Assembly (NCBI GenBank): GCA_903846015.1
Contig: CAIMZS010000504.1
Span: 1 to 32,414, forward strand
Direction of reading: 5' to 3'
Source of the DNA: an uncultured Anaerolineae bacterium
GTDB lineage: Bacteria > Chloroflexota > Anaerolineae > Anaerolineales > Villigracilaceae
DNA: 32,414 nucleotides
In this document: positions 8,901-17,331 of the stretch, in pieces
Layout: every line of letters starts with the position of its first letter
Numbering within the stretch: the stretch's first letter is position 1
Made by a program: the position numbers and the translations under genes
The notes under the pieces: model-generated
Database searches by the model: none
Told to the model about the DNA's origin: nothing
What the model saw: the letters and a program-made list of their open reading frames with translations, nothing else

Positions 8901-9189
8901 GGACAGCATGTACGTGATTGCCTCAGGCCGCCTGCGCGCGCATGATCGCGAACGCACAATCCACGACCTGGTGAGCGGGGATGCGTTGGGAGAATTAGCG
9001 ATGTTTGACCCAGAGATGCGCAGCGCCTCGGTGACGGCGATGGAAGATAGTCTGCTGCTGTGTATGGATCGGCATTCGCTGTATGCTTTGATCGATGAAC
9101 GGCCGGATGTGGCGCGTAGTTTGCTGCAGTCGTTGGCGCAGCATCTGCGCACCCGGCTGCTCCAGCCACGGGCCGAGCGAACATACTGA
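5965..9189 (+). CDS. Membrane transporter-like protein fused to HEAT repeats and a cyclic nucleotide-binding domain
   Basis: About 1074 residues in three parts. Residues 1-430 are about twelve hydrophobic segments resembling MFS or nucleotide-transporter (NTT) proteins. Residues 450-900 are alpha-helical HEAT-like repeats (for example HPAPEVRWAALEWVRRL and DPDVQVRRAALRSVERF). Residues 930-1060 are a cyclic nucleotide-binding domain with the phosphate-binding cassette Gly-Glu-Leu (SGDALGELAMF) and its following Arg (MRSASV) retained. This suggests transport or membrane signalling gated by cAMP, cGMP or a related ligand; the cargo is unknown. There is no ATG near the start. TTG 5965 has CAGGG six bases upstream; TTG 5947 or 5971 are alternatives. 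It is a single gene after its own promoter, facing the next gene tail-to-tail. Confidence 0.8.
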   Translation: MILGRRVWIDVKIPAGEGRLVFLLLAQSFLMGIAFTFVQTAAFSLFLTEFGVEMLPWVFILAAVLLVALFLAPLGLAAGLANPGRLSLSLGTTLVITILFALGSTVLNSGWLIFVLPALFQIVIQAGRLMIRSLAEVVFDSRQGRHLVGLTETGQWLAMGLTGFWMPGLVAWLPVSSLLWLGALAMGGALLVTRAILRWRDDPSSDESIPEQRNEQDVNSIGILLSNPETRLIVGLTLAGWLAFALLDNIFFGQAAAAHPDGVELAGFIGIILGWLGMFTFVSKLFFSSWLLNYYGVRAGLLLLPVSLVLGSLGMVTLGSFPAALVWAAGFTKILCTAVAFSVDETALGILYQPFPANLRAQQQALQAAPGMLQALAFGLAGTLVLGTNALFQPNPVALAFVLFVVVAGMAVAAGVAGRKYILRFEQAVAGRQLNGDEFLAGDAESTFILEQGLASTDAGMVIYSARMLEAAQVAVLEASLPELLTHPAPEVRWAALEWVRRLRLASALPLIKAQTLIPDSDLAEVRGAALRCLGEMGDDGVMIWLDDPAQTARAGALLGLLAGGSKIGKAAASEKLNELIESPAAAERVLAAQILGYENSSNIGRQESSIRALKLLIGDPDVQVRRAALRSVERFHSDEIWPDVIAALACPATRSAAAMALIAGDRQAVPWVRSVFVKAETGRGVMLQLIRLCGKIGDNQSIGLLKNHIEIADVELRSAALRALIQCGYQVTDWERAQFQTLFKNEVGHSAWLTASVVEVGFGVGTALLQSALAVQLRNSLERILILLSFLEDGPVVLRAQDDLFHGSALKRANAINAIEVQTPPLLRDCLLALLDDLSPDQRSKRLSAVFPLAKSGRWGRLSELALNSGRQLDAWTQACALYTLGLLVPRMIPELLQALSCSPDELVRETAARLGHLSGIGVEGARAMLSTIERVLILKTVSIFVEMPEEILVDIARALSESPVLSGETIFEKGAMGDSMYVIASGRLRAHDRERTIHDLVSGDALGELAMFDPEMRSASVTAMEDSLLLCMDRHSLYALIDERPDVARSLLQSLAQHLRTRLLQPRAERTY

Positions 9190-9253
9190 CGATTTTCGCT
9201 GGTCTGAAGCGCAGATTTTGAGCAGTAAGTGGAGTAGGGCCGTATGGGGGGGG

Positions 9254-12200
9254 CTAGAAGTTGATGCCGATATTTTTTGCAAAAATGTCGACAACCTGGG
9301 GGTCAAAATGCAGGTCGGATTGTTCCTGGATGAATTGAAGCGCTTGCTGGTTTGTCCATTTTTTCCGATACGGACGGTCGTTGGTGAGCGCATCCCAAAC
9401 ATCGAGAATGGCAAAGATGCGAGCGAACAAGGGGATTTGAGTGCCTTTTAAACCCTGGGGGTAGCCAGTACCGTCCCATTTTTCGTGATGACAGTAGGGG
9501 ATGTCGATGGCTTTATTTAAATAGGTGATCGGCATGAGCATATCATGCGCGAGTTGAGGATGTTTGCGCATCTCGGCCCATTCTTCGCTGGTTAATTGGC
9601 CTTCCTTGAGCAGGATTGAATCGGGAATACCCAATTTGCCGATATCGTGCAGCAGCGCTCCTCTGCGGATGATAGTCAGATCATCATCGCCAACATCCAT
9701 GGCGCGCGCCAGGGCCAGGGTTTGCTCGGTAACGCGCAGGGTGTGACCTTCAGTTTCATGGTCACGCAGATCCATGGCGCGCGACCAGCCTTCGATGGTG
9801 GCATCATAGGCCTGGCTGAGCTCAAGATTGGCGCGCTGGAGGTTTTGGAAGAGTTGGGTGCTATCGATGGCAATGGCGGCCTGACCAGCAAGCGCTTGAA
9901 TAAAATCGAGCCATTCGGCATCCGGCTGGAAGGGCGCTCGGCGGTAGACTTCCATCACGCCTTTGACCTGTTCTTTTACAATCAAAGGCACACACCAATA
10001 GCAGGTAAACCTTTCTGCCTTCCACAGGTTTAAAAATTGGGGATTTTGACTGGCAGTCTCAAGATCAAGCCGCATGATCGGCAGGTGTTCGGTGATGGCG
10101 CGCCCGGCGAAGCTGTCATTCAAGTTCATGCTTTCGATAAAGAGGGTATGGAAGCCGCGCCCAGACACCAATTTCAACTGGTTGGAATCTGGGTTAAGCA
10201 AGAGTACATCGGCCGCGTCGACATCCAGCTGGGCGATGGTCTGCGTTAAAAGGATGTTGAGGGTGGTGCGCATGTCCAGGCTGCTGGAGATGGCTTGATC
10301 GATGGCGCGCAGGGCTTGCAAGTGATCGAGACGCTGAACGGTTTCTTGATACAGGCGGGCCGAGTGGATGGCTCCGGCGGCCTGGGAGGCAAACAGCGAA
10401 AGCAGGCGTTCGTCGGCTTCGGAGAATGTACGGGTTGATTCACCGATTTCGTCGGCGGTAAGAACGCCGATCAATTCGCCGCCGTACAGCATCGGGACTT
10501 CAAGAATGGCGTGGAAAAAGTTTTCTTGATATTGGCGCGAACGACCTTCCCAGGTGGAATAATCATCGATGCGTAAGGGTTTGCGGGTTTGTGCGACGAC
10601 TCCGGCCACGCCTTCGCCTTTTTTCAGGCGGGTGCCAATCTTTACAAAAGTAGCCGTGTCGACGGTAAGCGTCAGTTCTTCCCTTTCGGCTTGATAAATA
10701 TAGATGCCACTGGAGGCGGCGTTAAGCAGTTTTCTGGCGTTTTCAACAATGCCCAGCAGCAGGGCGCTGAGGTCACTTTCTACCGAGATAGCGTTGCTGG
10801 TTTCAAAAAGTGACTCGAATTCTTGGGCGCGGCGGGCGGTTTCATCATGCAGCTGCATGCGCTGCAGGGCAGACCCGGTTATTTCGGAAAGCGTCTCCAG
10901 CAGGCGGGTCTCATCTTTGTCGAGCTTTCGATCACTGGGTACCGAGATGAACATGACGCCCAGGGTTTGCTGGCTGGTGCGGATGGGCAGGCAGATGCCG
11001 CCCCAACCCGCGGGCATCTGGTTTCGCGAGCCTTCATGGGTCTCAGGATCATTGGCAAATTCAGTGGAAATGTAGATTTCGCCAGTGGTGAAGACCCTGC
11101 CTGCCATTCCCAGTGCGCTGTTCTTCGGCGGGACATTTAATTGGGCTGTCCAGCCGCGCAGAATCGTTTTTTCTAAATTCCCGGTGGCTTTGTTGTAAAG
11201 TTCGATGGAACCGTGTGGGGTGTTGATGATCGCCAGGGCCTGATCCAGGACGATGGCGATCATTTCATCTTGTTTTGAGACGGAACGCAGGGTGAGTGAA
11301 ATGTGATTGATGGTTTCCAGTTCCAGGACACGCTGCCGGATGGCATCTTCGGTCCGTTTGCGGGCAGAGATATCTCGCATGACGGAGCCAATGCCGAAGC
11401 CTTGCCTGGTTTTGACCGGAAAAGAAATTTGTTCAATGGTCTTAGTTTCGCCGTTGACGGTGTCCAGATTGCCTTCGAGAACTTGGTTAAGGACAGGTGA
11501 TTTCCCGGTACGAAGCATTTCGAGGGTGGCTGATTTGAGCCTTTGCAGGTGGGCCGGCGTGCGCAGTTCGGGGGGGGATAACTGGTAGCGGATGTTCCAA
11601 TACGGTTTTCCCAGGACATCTTCGGCCTTCAATCCGGTCAGCTCTTCACGTGCGTGATTCCATTCAATGATATTTCCACGTGTATCGACCAGGGTAATAC
11701 CATCGGAACTCTGTTCGATGAAAGTGCGGTGTTTTTCCTCGCTTTCAAGCAGGGCTGCCTCGGTGTGCTTGCGGGCGGTGATATCGCGAAGCAGTAATAA
11801 TTTCCCGACTTGATGGTGAATCTCCCTGGTGAGAGTCGAGGAATGCACTTCCAAAATTGTATCCAATGAACCTGGCAGGGTAATTTCCTGCTTGATTTGC
11901 TCGCTGGTACCGGAGACAAGCTGCGCCAGGACTGGCGAGATTTTTGCGAAATCTTTTCCGATCACCTGGGAAGTCTCCCAGCTTAATAATTTTTTGGTAG
12001 CCTGGTTTATATCAACGATGCGCCCACGCATGTCCAGAACGATGATGCCATCCTGGAGCTGCTCGATCAGTGCAGTTCGGGCAACGGGCAGCAAATCGAG
12101 CAGTTGATATCTCATCAGACCCCATGCCAGGAATAAGCCGGTGATAGTCAACCCGGTGGGGGTGATATCCATGCCTGGAACGGGTTCAAGCCCCAGAACG

Positions 12201-12784
12201 TACATGCTGCCGGTGATGATCGGGAAGATGATCCCGGCAAGGATGATCAATAATTGGCGGCGAAAGATGGGGGGGGCTTTGATGATATTTGCGATCAGGT
12301 AAACAAGACCGGCGATCAGCACCGTATACAGATAGACGACATGAATCCAGAACCAGAAGCCATGCTGGTAGATCAATACATTGTTTTCGATGGAGCCTTG
12401 TGAATAACCAGGCCAAACCCAGCCGTGCAAAGAGTTTGTCCAGGCCATGATGATGGTTAAATAGGGTATCACCATCAGGAGCCTGACGAAAAATGGGTTG
12501 AGTTTGCGCTGGCGAATATAGGTAACCACGAACAAAAACAGGAAGGGGTAGGTAAGGGTAAAACCAATATATGAAATTTGCGTCCAAAGGATCTTGGTAC
12601 TTTGGGCGATGACGAAGCTTTCAATGCTGCTGGCGATCAGCCACCAGGTTACCGAAACGGAAAAGGCAACGAGGTATCCACCACCGATGGCCTTGCGGCG
12701 CGGCCACCCGATCAGCAGCACTATCAATGATAGGATGATGCCGAGGATCATGCCGATTTGGTTGGGGTGAACGTGGATTATCAT
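9254..12784 (-). CDS. 7TM-PAS-PAS-GAF-GAF-GAF-HD-GYP c-di-GMP phosphodiesterase
   Basis: A 1176-residue sensor phosphodiesterase. Residues 1-220 are seven membrane segments of the histidine-kinase N-terminal 7TM type. PAS domains follow at about 230-335 and 350-465, GAF domains at about 490-640, 655-810 and 820-970, and an HD-GYP domain at 985-1170. The HD-GYP has HTLRVTE, LLHDIGK (His1046-Asp1047), HHEKWDGTGYP and DVWDAL, so it should be active in hydrolysing cyclic di-GMP. No histidine-kinase domain is present: the 7TM module feeds the phosphodiesterase directly. It is last in a minus-strand run behind two diguanylate cyclases, 32 bases after the preceding stop. ATG 12784 lacks a clear ribosome binding site, which favours translation coupled to the upstream gene. 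Confidence 0.9.
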   Translation of the reverse strand: MIIHVHPNQIGMILGIILSLIVLLIGWPRRKAIGGGYLVAFSVSVTWWLIASSIESFVIAQSTKILWTQISYIGFTLTYPFLFLFVVTYIRQRKLNPFFVRLLMVIPYLTIIMAWTNSLHGWVWPGYSQGSIENNVLIYQHGFWFWIHVVYLYTVLIAGLVYLIANIIKAPPIFRRQLLIILAGIIFPIITGSMYVLGLEPVPGMDITPTGLTITGLFLAWGLMRYQLLDLLPVARTALIEQLQDGIIVLDMRGRIVDINQATKKLLSWETSQVIGKDFAKISPVLAQLVSGTSEQIKQEITLPGSLDTILEVHSSTLTREIHHQVGKLLLLRDITARKHTEAALLESEEKHRTFIEQSSDGITLVDTRGNIIEWNHAREELTGLKAEDVLGKPYWNIRYQLSPPELRTPAHLQRLKSATLEMLRTGKSPVLNQVLEGNLDTVNGETKTIEQISFPVKTRQGFGIGSVMRDISARKRTEDAIRQRVLELETINHISLTLRSVSKQDEMIAIVLDQALAIINTPHGSIELYNKATGNLEKTILRGWTAQLNVPPKNSALGMAGRVFTTGEIYISTEFANDPETHEGSRNQMPAGWGGICLPIRTSQQTLGVMFISVPSDRKLDKDETRLLETLSEITGSALQRMQLHDETARRAQEFESLFETSNAISVESDLSALLLGIVENARKLLNAASSGIYIYQAEREELTLTVDTATFVKIGTRLKKGEGVAGVVAQTRKPLRIDDYSTWEGRSRQYQENFFHAILEVPMLYGGELIGVLTADEIGESTRTFSEADERLLSLFASQAAGAIHSARLYQETVQRLDHLQALRAIDQAISSSLDMRTTLNILLTQTIAQLDVDAADVLLLNPDSNQLKLVSGRGFHTLFIESMNLNDSFAGRAITEHLPIMRLDLETASQNPQFLNLWKAERFTCYWCVPLIVKEQVKGVMEVYRRAPFQPDAEWLDFIQALAGQAAIAIDSTQLFQNLQRANLELSQAYDATIEGWSRAMDLRDHETEGHTLRVTEQTLALARAMDVGDDDLTIIRRGALLHDIGKLGIPDSILLKEGQLTSEEWAEMRKHPQLAHDMLMPITYLNKAIDIPYCHHEKWDGTGYPQGLKGTQIPLFARIFAILDVWDALTNDRPYRKKWTNQQALQFIQEQSDLHFDPQVVDIFAKNIGINF

Positions 12785-12816
12785 TAAAGATTTTGGATTG
12801 TAAGTTGGAGGATGGC

Positions 12817-14901
12817 TTATGGAAAGAGGATGATGCGGTTGCGCCCATTGTTTTTGGCGCGGTATAGGGCGGTGTCGGCATTTCTGAGCAGATCATCGAT
12901 GCTGGACATGTCTTGCGTATAGGTAGCAATCCCTGCGCTGACGGTGATGGTATTGATCAAAACATTGCCAGGGGTGTGGAAAGATAGGTTGGCGATGGAA
13001 TGTCGGATCCGTTCAGCCAGCGAGGCCGCATCTTCCAGGGAAGTATCGGGTAATAACACGGCGAATTCTTCGCCACCGATCCGACCCAGCACGTCAACCT
13101 CACGCAGGATGGTTTTCATGGTTGCCGAGACTTTTTGGAGCGCCAGATCCCCGGCTTCGTGACCGTAGGCATCGTTTACCTTTTTGAATTCGTCAAGATC
13201 GAGCATGAGCAGCGCCAGGGGTTGACCATTTCGATGGGCGCGTTTGAATTCATCGGCGCCGCGCTGTATAAAGTAGCGGCGATTATATAGACCGGTCAGG
13301 AAATCGGTCATGGCGAGTTGTTCCAGCTCGAGATTCAAGGCCTGGATTTTATCTTCAGCCAATTTTCGCTCGGTGATATCCTGAAATGACCCGGTCAGGC
13401 TTTTGGTTTTACCGCCTTCCTGGTGAATTCTTGCCACAGCGTGCACCCAACGGATATTTCCTCTTGCGGTAATTACTTCCCATTCCTGGTCATAAGGTTC
13501 ACCGAATTTGATCGCCCTTTGCAGGGCCTGTTCAACCCTGGGGCGGTATTCGGGGGTAAAAAAATCCAGTCCATCCGGCACCCTGGGAGCGCCGCCGGTA
13601 AAGTCTATTTCAAGGATGCGGAAGGTTTCTTCTGTCCAGGATTGGGCCAGGGTTTCCACATCAAACTCCCATCCGCCAATTTTCCCGGTTTTCTCGGTTT
13701 CGCTGAGCAGCGCTTTACTCTTGACTAAATTGGCTTCTGCCTGTTTTCGTTCACTGATATCAGTAAAGACCACGGCAAACTGGTTTTTCCCGGGACAGTA
13801 GGCATAGACCTCGTAGTAGCGCTGCAAGGAGGGTGAATAATTTTCCATGCGAATGGATTTACCGGTGAGAGCTACCTTGCAGTAGGTGTTAAACCAGATC
13901 GGATCTTCTTGTGGAAGAACTTCACTCTGTCCCCTGCCGATTGTATTCTCGCGTTTGAGCCCTGTCAGTTGTTCAAAGGCCTGGTTGAAGTCGATGAAAC
14001 GATAATCATAGGGTGTTCCGTTGGCATCAAAGATAAGCTCATGAAGGGCGAAACCTTCGGTCATGTTGTTGAATAACATCCGGTAGCGCTCTTCACTCTT
14101 GTGCAGCGCAGCCTCGGCTGTCTTACGATCGGTGATATCCTGTCCCTGGGCGATGGTGGCAAGCGGGGTTTGGCCGTCGCTTGTGAAGAGCGTGGCAGAA
14201 TTCCACAGAACTGTTCGCACGCTTTTATCGCGATGCTGAATCGCGATCTCGACGGTTTCCCAGCGTTCGCCGGTGAGGGTCTTGTGGATCAGCGCCATGG
14301 AGGCGGCAGCATGTTTGGGTGGAAAGAGAATTTCCAGGGATTGCCCAAGTACCTCGGCTTCGGTAAACCCGGTCAGAAATTCAAAGGCGTGATTAAAGCG
14401 CGTGATGCGAAATTGAGTGTCCCAAACAATGATGGGGGCATTGGCATGGTTGATGAGATTTTCGAGATAGGCATTGGTTTCGCGCAAGGCCTGCTCGGCC
14501 TGTTTGCGGACGGTGTTATCGTGAATGATTGAGAATAGCAGCTGTCTGTCATGCAGTGGGATGGGGGATGAATGTATTTCGACAGAACGCGTTTCGCCGC
14601 TGGCCAGGCGATGTAGAAAAACGAAGTAGTTTCGTTTCTCTTCGAGCGCCAGTTGAAGCTCTGCCTGCACTTGATCTGGCGGCAGGGTATTAATTTCCTG
14701 GATGTGCATACCGCACAGTTCGGATTTGGGATAGCCGTAAAAATCCACTGCGGCGAGGTTGGCGTCCAGAATAAGGCCGGTTTGAGGTTCGATTATCAAC
14801 ATAATGGCCGAGTGGTTCTGAAACATCAGTCGGAAAACCGGAAGGCTCGCCATACGCCGGCGCCGGATGAATGGCAAGCGACTGGCTTTTGGAGATGGCA
14901 T
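12817..14901 (-). CDS. PAS x4 GGDEF diguanylate cyclase
   Basis: A 694-residue soluble diguanylate cyclase that makes cyclic di-GMP from two GTP. Four PAS domains lie at about 22-140, 142-265, 266-390 and 391-515, each ending in a DITERK-type linker, followed by a GGDEF domain at 530-690. The active-site loop is GGEEF (609-613). The product-inhibition I-site RxxD is present as REVD at 600-603, five residues before it, so feedback inhibition is likely. No membrane segment is seen. Its ATG shares one base with the stop of the upstream cyclase (TGATG) and AGGA lies 8 bases before it, so the two cyclases are probably translationally coupled. Confidence 0.9.
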   Translation of the reverse strand: MPSPKASRLPFIRRRRMASLPVFRLMFQNHSAIMLIIEPQTGLILDANLAAVDFYGYPKSELCGMHIQEINTLPPDQVQAELQLALEEKRNYFVFLHRLASGETRSVEIHSSPIPLHDRQLLFSIIHDNTVRKQAEQALRETNAYLENLINHANAPIIVWDTQFRITRFNHAFEFLTGFTEAEVLGQSLEILFPPKHAAASMALIHKTLTGERWETVEIAIQHRDKSVRTVLWNSATLFTSDGQTPLATIAQGQDITDRKTAEAALHKSEERYRMLFNNMTEGFALHELIFDANGTPYDYRFIDFNQAFEQLTGLKRENTIGRGQSEVLPQEDPIWFNTYCKVALTGKSIRMENYSPSLQRYYEVYAYCPGKNQFAVVFTDISERKQAEANLVKSKALLSETEKTGKIGGWEFDVETLAQSWTEETFRILEIDFTGGAPRVPDGLDFFTPEYRPRVEQALQRAIKFGEPYDQEWEVITARGNIRWVHAVARIHQEGGKTKSLTGSFQDITERKLAEDKIQALNLELEQLAMTDFLTGLYNRRYFIQRGADEFKRAHRNGQPLALLMLDLDEFKKVNDAYGHEAGDLALQKVSATMKTILREVDVLGRIGGEEFAVLLPDTSLEDAASLAERIRHSIANLSFHTPGNVLINTITVSAGIATYTQDMSSIDDLLRNADTALYRAKNNGRNRIILFP

Positions 14902-17015
14902 CAGTTTTTTCCTGTTTGGGATGGCTGAAAAGTACCATCTTCAGGGGCGCAGCGGGTGCAATTCTTGCCGGCATGTTTGGCGGCGTAGAGAGCCTGATCG
15001 GCGCGTAGAAAGAGATTCTCGAAAGTGTCAGACTGCCCGGGCAGCGTCGGCGCGCTGTGATGGGATTGAGCAATGCCGATGCTGATGGTGAGTTTTAGCG
15101 GGCCTTGTTCCGTTTCGATGTTCAAGGCGGCAGTACTGGCGCAGATACGTTCGGCAAAGGCCAGGGCTTCATCGGCGCTGGTCTGTGGCAGGATGATCAC
15201 AAATTCATCTCCCCCGAAGCGCCCGATGATATCTGTGGAGCGAAGTTCGGCGCGGATGGATTGAGTGACGCTTTTCAATACATGGTCACCGGTGATGTGT
15301 CCACAGGTGTCGTTGATTTTTTTGAAATCATCGATATCGTAAATCAGAAGGGAAAGCGGGGAATTGTAGCGCGTGGAAATGTCGAATTCGCGTTCGGCAA
15401 GTTCGAACAAGCTGCGGCGGTTGTTTATGCCGGTGAGAGAGTCTGTTTGGGCAAGCTGGGCCAACTCCAGGTTCAATAAGCGTACTTTTTCTTCGGCTTG
15501 GTTGCGAATAGTGTCATCGCGGTTGCTTTCGCGACGCCCCAACAACTGCCCGGCTTCCGTAAAAACAGGGGTACACCAATGGCTGATCCAACGGGTTTGG
15601 CCGTCCGGCGTGATGATGCGGAAATTAATTTCCAGATCTTTTTCTGAAGGTTCGCAGAGAGTATCGAGCAGGTGCGCCTTCAGGCTGGGCTGATCTTCCG
15701 GGTGAGTGATCTGAACCAGCAGGTCTGGATCTGCCATGAACTCGGACGGGGTACGCCCGCTGATGCGCAGACAGGAGGGCGAGACGTACCGGTAGCTGCC
15801 ATCCGGTCCGCGCCAGGCTTCCCAATCGTAGGTAAAGTCGGCCACGGTGCGATATTTCAACTCACTCTGGCGCAATTCAGCAGTCAATTGTTCAGCCATC
15901 CGTTTTGAATTGGCGCGTATGCTGAGCATGGAGAGGGTCAGCCAGAATAGGATCAGGCTGCTGCTGGCGCCGCCAATGAATGTAGCCCAGATAATGATGG
16001 AATTCGCCATCGCTGCCATGCCGCCCAGGCTGGTAAATCGCAAAGTCCAGTGCTGCCCGCCAAAATCGATCAATTTGGTGGTGGTAAGCGAAGTGTCTGA
16101 GGCCGGTGGTTGGTTCGTGGCAGCCTGACTGTCAAAAAGTAAGCTGCCGGGTGAAAGGCTGGAGCCATCGTAAACCTGCAAAGCGACCTGTTTGGGCTGA
16201 TCCCAGCCCTTGAGGGTGCCGAGCATCATATCGGTCATGCGGTACGGGCTGTAGACCCAGCCCTGGATGGCGGTACGGCGTTGTTCAACGGTCTCAGTGG
16301 GAAGCCCGCGCAGGTAGACCGGGACATACATCAAGGTTCCGGGTTGTACATCCTGGTTGGTCTCCTGTACCAGGGTGACTTTTTCAGAGAGGGCGACAGT
16401 ATTCTTGTCGCGGGCGCGTTCCATGGCGGCGCGGCGCACAGGGTCGGAGAACATATCGTATCCAAAGGCGCGCAGGTTGCGGTTTAAAAATGGTTCGAGG
16501 TAGACGATGGCCGTATAGTTTTCGCGGTCGCCGGGGGGCGTTACGCTGTAGTTGGGGAAGCCCTGGGCGCGGATTTCCTGGATGTGTTTGGCAAGCTGCC
16601 CGGGTGGAATGATGAGGGCAAAGCCAATTCCCTGGATACCCGGGAGCTGTTGTTCGATCTGCAGGTGTTGGGCAAAGGTCTTCCATTCCTGGCGGGTGAC
16701 GGCAGGGGATGCATCGAAGAGTGCTGCACCGCTGCGCAAGAGCAGGGCGCTGCGGTCGAGACGGTCGCTAATGATGAGCTGGATTTCGGCGGCGGCGAAG
16801 TCAAAGTCGCGTTGGGCGGCTGTTTCGGCATTTGCCTTGCTGTAAAGTGTAACGAACAGGGTGAAGATCAATCCGGCAGCGAGTATGCTAAAGGCGATCC
16901 AAAGGTTTCGTGCGGGGGTGAGGCGCACTAAATTTGCCAGGCTGGCGCTGTAGGACACCGGCAGGGGCTGGGCAATTGCGGGGATTGATTTAGTATCTGG
17001 AGGTTCGTGTGTCAT
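14901..17015 (-). CDS. CHASE-PAS-GGDEF membrane diguanylate cyclase
   Basis: A 704-residue membrane-bound diguanylate cyclase. A membrane segment lies at about 36-60, a periplasmic CHASE domain at 75-320 (FGYDMFSDPVRRAAMERARD is typical), a second membrane segment at about 335-358, PAS at 385-500, and GGDEF at 520-690. GGDEF is intact at 601-605 and the inhibitory I-site RSTD is at 592-595. CHASE domains bind small extracellular ligands; the ligand here cannot be told. It is the first gene of the run with the second cyclase and the 7TM HD-GYP protein, so opposite activities share a transcript. A TATAAT box lies about 37 bases upstream; the Shine-Dalgarno is weak. Confidence 0.9.
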   Translation of the reverse strand: MTHEPPDTKSIPAIAQPLPVSYSASLANLVRLTPARNLWIAFSILAAGLIFTLFVTLYSKANAETAAQRDFDFAAAEIQLIISDRLDRSALLLRSGAALFDASPAVTRQEWKTFAQHLQIEQQLPGIQGIGFALIIPPGQLAKHIQEIRAQGFPNYSVTPPGDRENYTAIVYLEPFLNRNLRAFGYDMFSDPVRRAAMERARDKNTVALSEKVTLVQETNQDVQPGTLMYVPVYLRGLPTETVEQRRTAIQGWVYSPYRMTDMMLGTLKGWDQPKQVALQVYDGSSLSPGSLLFDSQAATNQPPASDTSLTTTKLIDFGGQHWTLRFTSLGGMAAMANSIIIWATFIGGASSSLILFWLTLSMLSIRANSKRMAEQLTAELRQSELKYRTVADFTYDWEAWRGPDGSYRYVSPSCLRISGRTPSEFMADPDLLVQITHPEDQPSLKAHLLDTLCEPSEKDLEINFRIITPDGQTRWISHWCTPVFTEAGQLLGRRESNRDDTIRNQAEEKVRLLNLELAQLAQTDSLTGINNRRSLFELAEREFDISTRYNSPLSLLIYDIDDFKKINDTCGHITGDHVLKSVTQSIRAELRSTDIIGRFGGDEFVIILPQTSADEALAFAERICASTAALNIETEQGPLKLTISIGIAQSHHSAPTLPGQSDTFENLFLRADQALYAAKHAGKNCTRCAPEDGTFQPSQTGKN

Positions 17016-17051
17016 TTTTTACCAGTTGAAACTGATAGCAGTTCTTCTCTC

Positions 17052-17057
17052 ATTATA
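17052..17057 (-). promoter_or_regulatory. Probable -10 box of the diguanylate cyclase run
   Basis: A perfect TATAAT on the minus strand, 37 bases before the ATG of the CHASE cyclase. The -35 position holds no good consensus. Confidence 0.4.
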
Positions 17058-17232
17058 ATCGTTTGGTAAGATGGATTGCGGAAATATTTATTTTTTAGAT
17101 GAAATTTACGAGCAGATTGAAGGGCGAAAACGAAGATTGCCACGTCATGGGGGAAACCTGTGCAAATAACAAGAATCGGGCTGGCAGAATGGGTGTTTCG
17201 ATAATGATATGTCCTGGTGAATTGCTGAAATA

Positions 17233-17261
17233 TTAACGGTTGGCGCTAAGACGGGTATAAT
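17233..17261 (+). promoter_or_regulatory. Sigma70-like promoter of the single-domain HD-GYP gene
   Basis: TTAACG (17233-17238) and a perfect TATAAT (17256-17261) with 17-base spacing. The start would be near 17268, giving a leader of about 64 bases that ends in AAAGGAGG before the ATG. Confidence 0.6.
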
Positions 17262-17331
17262 GCAAAAGCCGCACAGCCTGGCTGGATGATGATTTGTGAG
17301 CAGACCCGCGTGCCGCCGGAAAGGAGGTTAG

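Larger units (their letters stand above)
17016..17331. other. Divergent intergenic region with two promoters
   Basis: 316 bases between the CHASE cyclase (minus strand) and the single-domain HD-GYP gene (plus strand). It holds a -10 box for each direction and AGATTGCCACG at 17134-17144, a fragment identical to part of the tandem repeat at the window start. No gene is seen. Confidence 0.6.

Noticed and set aside
8430-9152. Minus-strand frame of 240 residues opposite the cyclic nucleotide-binding domain
   Set aside because: Shadow frame; the plus strand has a complete recognised domain.
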